From NCBI GenBank assembly GCA_947497895.1, contig CANMIL010000009.1, positions 62,001-126,000 on the forward strand: 64,000 nt of DNA, given 5' to 3'. Position numbers and translations under genes: made by a program. Every line of letters starts with the position of its first letter. Position 1 is the first letter of the stretch. Of this stretch, positions 63,091 to 64,000 are shown one piece after another. The stretch comes from an uncultured Tenacibaculum sp. Lineage in GTDB: Bacteria; Bacteroidota; Bacteroidia; Flavobacteriales; Flavobacteriaceae. The notes under the pieces were generated by a model. That model did no database searches. It was not told the origin of the DNA and worked only from the letters and a program-made list of their open reading frames with translations.

Positions 63091-63936
63091 TTAATTTTTT
63101 GGTTTTATTTTTTTTACTAAATAATCGGCTTTGCTAGTACTTACAGGAATTCTGATGTTTCCTGATTTTAATACGATGTGATATTTGCCTCCGTAGGAAT
63201 TAATATATTTTATATGATCTGTATTAACTAAGTAAGATTTATGGCATCTGTAGAGAGTTTCGTATGAAGTAAGTCTTTTTTGAATGTTGGATATATTTTC
63301 TCGAAACAGAATGTTTTTTATGTTATCATTTTCACTTATTGAGTAGAAAATATTTATGTAATGCCCTTCAGATTTAATATACATTAGGTTTTTAATAGGA
63401 ATTAAAAGTCTTTCATTTTTGTTTTTACCGATAATTTCAACCAACAGAGTGTCGCTTAGTTCAATATTTAGCGGGGTTTTGTTTAAAACATATCGTTGTA
63501 GAGTGAAAAAATTTATTGTGATATAAATAAAGAAACCGAAGAACATTCCCGTTGAGGAGGCTTCTATAATAAGTTTTTTTGATATTTGATCTGGAAAAAT
63601 TATTTGGATACTACCTAATATTAAAATTACTGATACAATTGTTGTGCTAGCAGCTAATACTATTTCCTTGAAATATGTCCAGTTTTTAGATGAAATAGGT
63701 CGAAGAATAATAATATTAATTATCAAAGAGCTTACTATTAACAAACTAAAGAACATATTTAAAAGTAGACAGTTTAACTGTGTAGTTGCTGGGAAGTTTT
63801 TAACGGGAAATAGTAAAAGTAGTATCAGAGATAAGAAAAATACTGAGATAATGATACGCCTTCTTCTAAAAAGCTTCGAGGGTCTGTAATGCCTTTTAGT
63901 CCCTTTGGCATACAGTTTTGAAAGGTTATTGTTCAT
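63091..63936 (-). CDS. Membrane-anchored LytTR-type transcription regulator
   Basis: A 281-residue protein with four N-terminal membrane helices (about 25-150) and a C-terminal LytTR DNA-binding domain (about 175-278). LytTR features seen are LLIPIKNLMYIKSEGHYINIF, LFRENISNIQKRL, YRCHKSYLVNTDHIKYI and a terminal KSGNIRIPVSTSKADYL. There is no receiver domain, so this belongs to the class in which the membrane part senses the signal directly or through a partner kinase. Target genes are unknown and the gene is transcribed alone near the window edge. The last 64 bases of the window are its upstream region. Confidence 0.88.
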   Translation of the reverse strand: MNNNLSKLYAKGTKRHYRPSKLFRRRRIIISVFFLSLILLLLFPVKNFPATTQLNCLLLNMFFSLLIVSSLIINIIILRPISSKNWTYFKEIVLAASTTIVSVILILGSIQIIFPDQISKKLIIEASSTGMFFGFFIYITINFFTLQRYVLNKTPLNIELSDTLLVEIIGKNKNERLLIPIKNLMYIKSEGHYINIFYSISENDNIKNILFRENISNIQKRLTSYETLYRCHKSYLVNTDHIKYINSYGGKYHIVLKSGNIRIPVSTSKADYLVKKIKPKN

Positions 63937-64000
63937 AAGTTACTAAGCAAAAAAAAAGTTTTTACTCAGTAGTAGTTTTATATCAAGAGGTTACATAAAA

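Noticed and set aside
1-64000. tRNA, rRNA, CRISPR array, prophage or intact insertion sequence
   Set aside because: None was found when scanning intergenic regions; all gaps are short and none has a cloverleaf, spaced repeats or a transposase frame.

Overview
The window is strongly AT-rich, tightly packed DNA of a member of the Bacteroidota, most likely a marine Flavobacteriaceae species. The evidence is the set of families present: DUF4249 lipoproteins, TonB-dependent receptors (TBDRs) with an STN domain and a carboxypeptidase-like domain, a menA/menC/menE cluster with flavobacterial gene content, lipoboxes of the SC-G/K type, TAnnTTTG promoter elements and almost no Shine-Dalgarno sequences. 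No tRNA, rRNA, CRISPR array or intact insertion sequence was seen.

Positions 1-28092 (possibly to 29752) are the downstream part of a non-ribosomal peptide synthetase (NRPS) cluster. It holds the 3' end of a synthetase that finishes with an epimerization domain, then a two-module synthetase (docking-C-A-T-C-A-T), then a giant 5584-residue five-module synthetase ending in a thioesterase. These are followed by an MFS exporter and two cupin/JmjC-type putative Fe(II)/2-oxoglutarate oxygenases. Gene order and domain types fit an assembly line running left to right. The epimerization domain hands a D-residue to a DCL-type condensation domain. Two later condensation domains carry a signature close to dual condensation/epimerization domains, so the peptide probably contains at least three D-residues. 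The last four modules arose by tandem duplication of a two-module unit of about 6.32 kb, and one adenylation domain in each copy has since been kept almost identical. A monofunctional aspartate kinase follows and may supply precursor or may simply be a neighbour.

Positions 29753-44480 are mostly housekeeping. They hold a short ORF with its own terminator, a small lipoprotein, a CBM9-like secreted protein, and a menaquinone operon (menA, UPF0173 hydrolase, SRPBCC protein, menC, CPBP protease, menE). Next come an aldose 1-epimerase homologue, a decayed partial copy of a c-heme lipoprotein, guanine deaminase, the intact c-heme lipoprotein, a DUF4386-like membrane protein, gamma-glutamyltransferase and an AcpH-like protein.

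Positions 44482-57421 are a tandem duplication of a four-gene minus-strand operon: small exported protein, STN-TBDR, DUF4249 lipoprotein and MG2-like exported protein. Both copies keep the same terminator hairpin. They look like a pair of related outer-membrane uptake systems.

Positions 57619-64000 carry pepD, recR, a pentapeptide-repeat membrane protein, a two-TM protein and a membrane-anchored LytTR regulator. A 33-base relic 1.6 kb downstream of recR encodes the same last ten residues as RecR with mostly different codons, which suggests that the segment between was inserted at the 3' end of recR.
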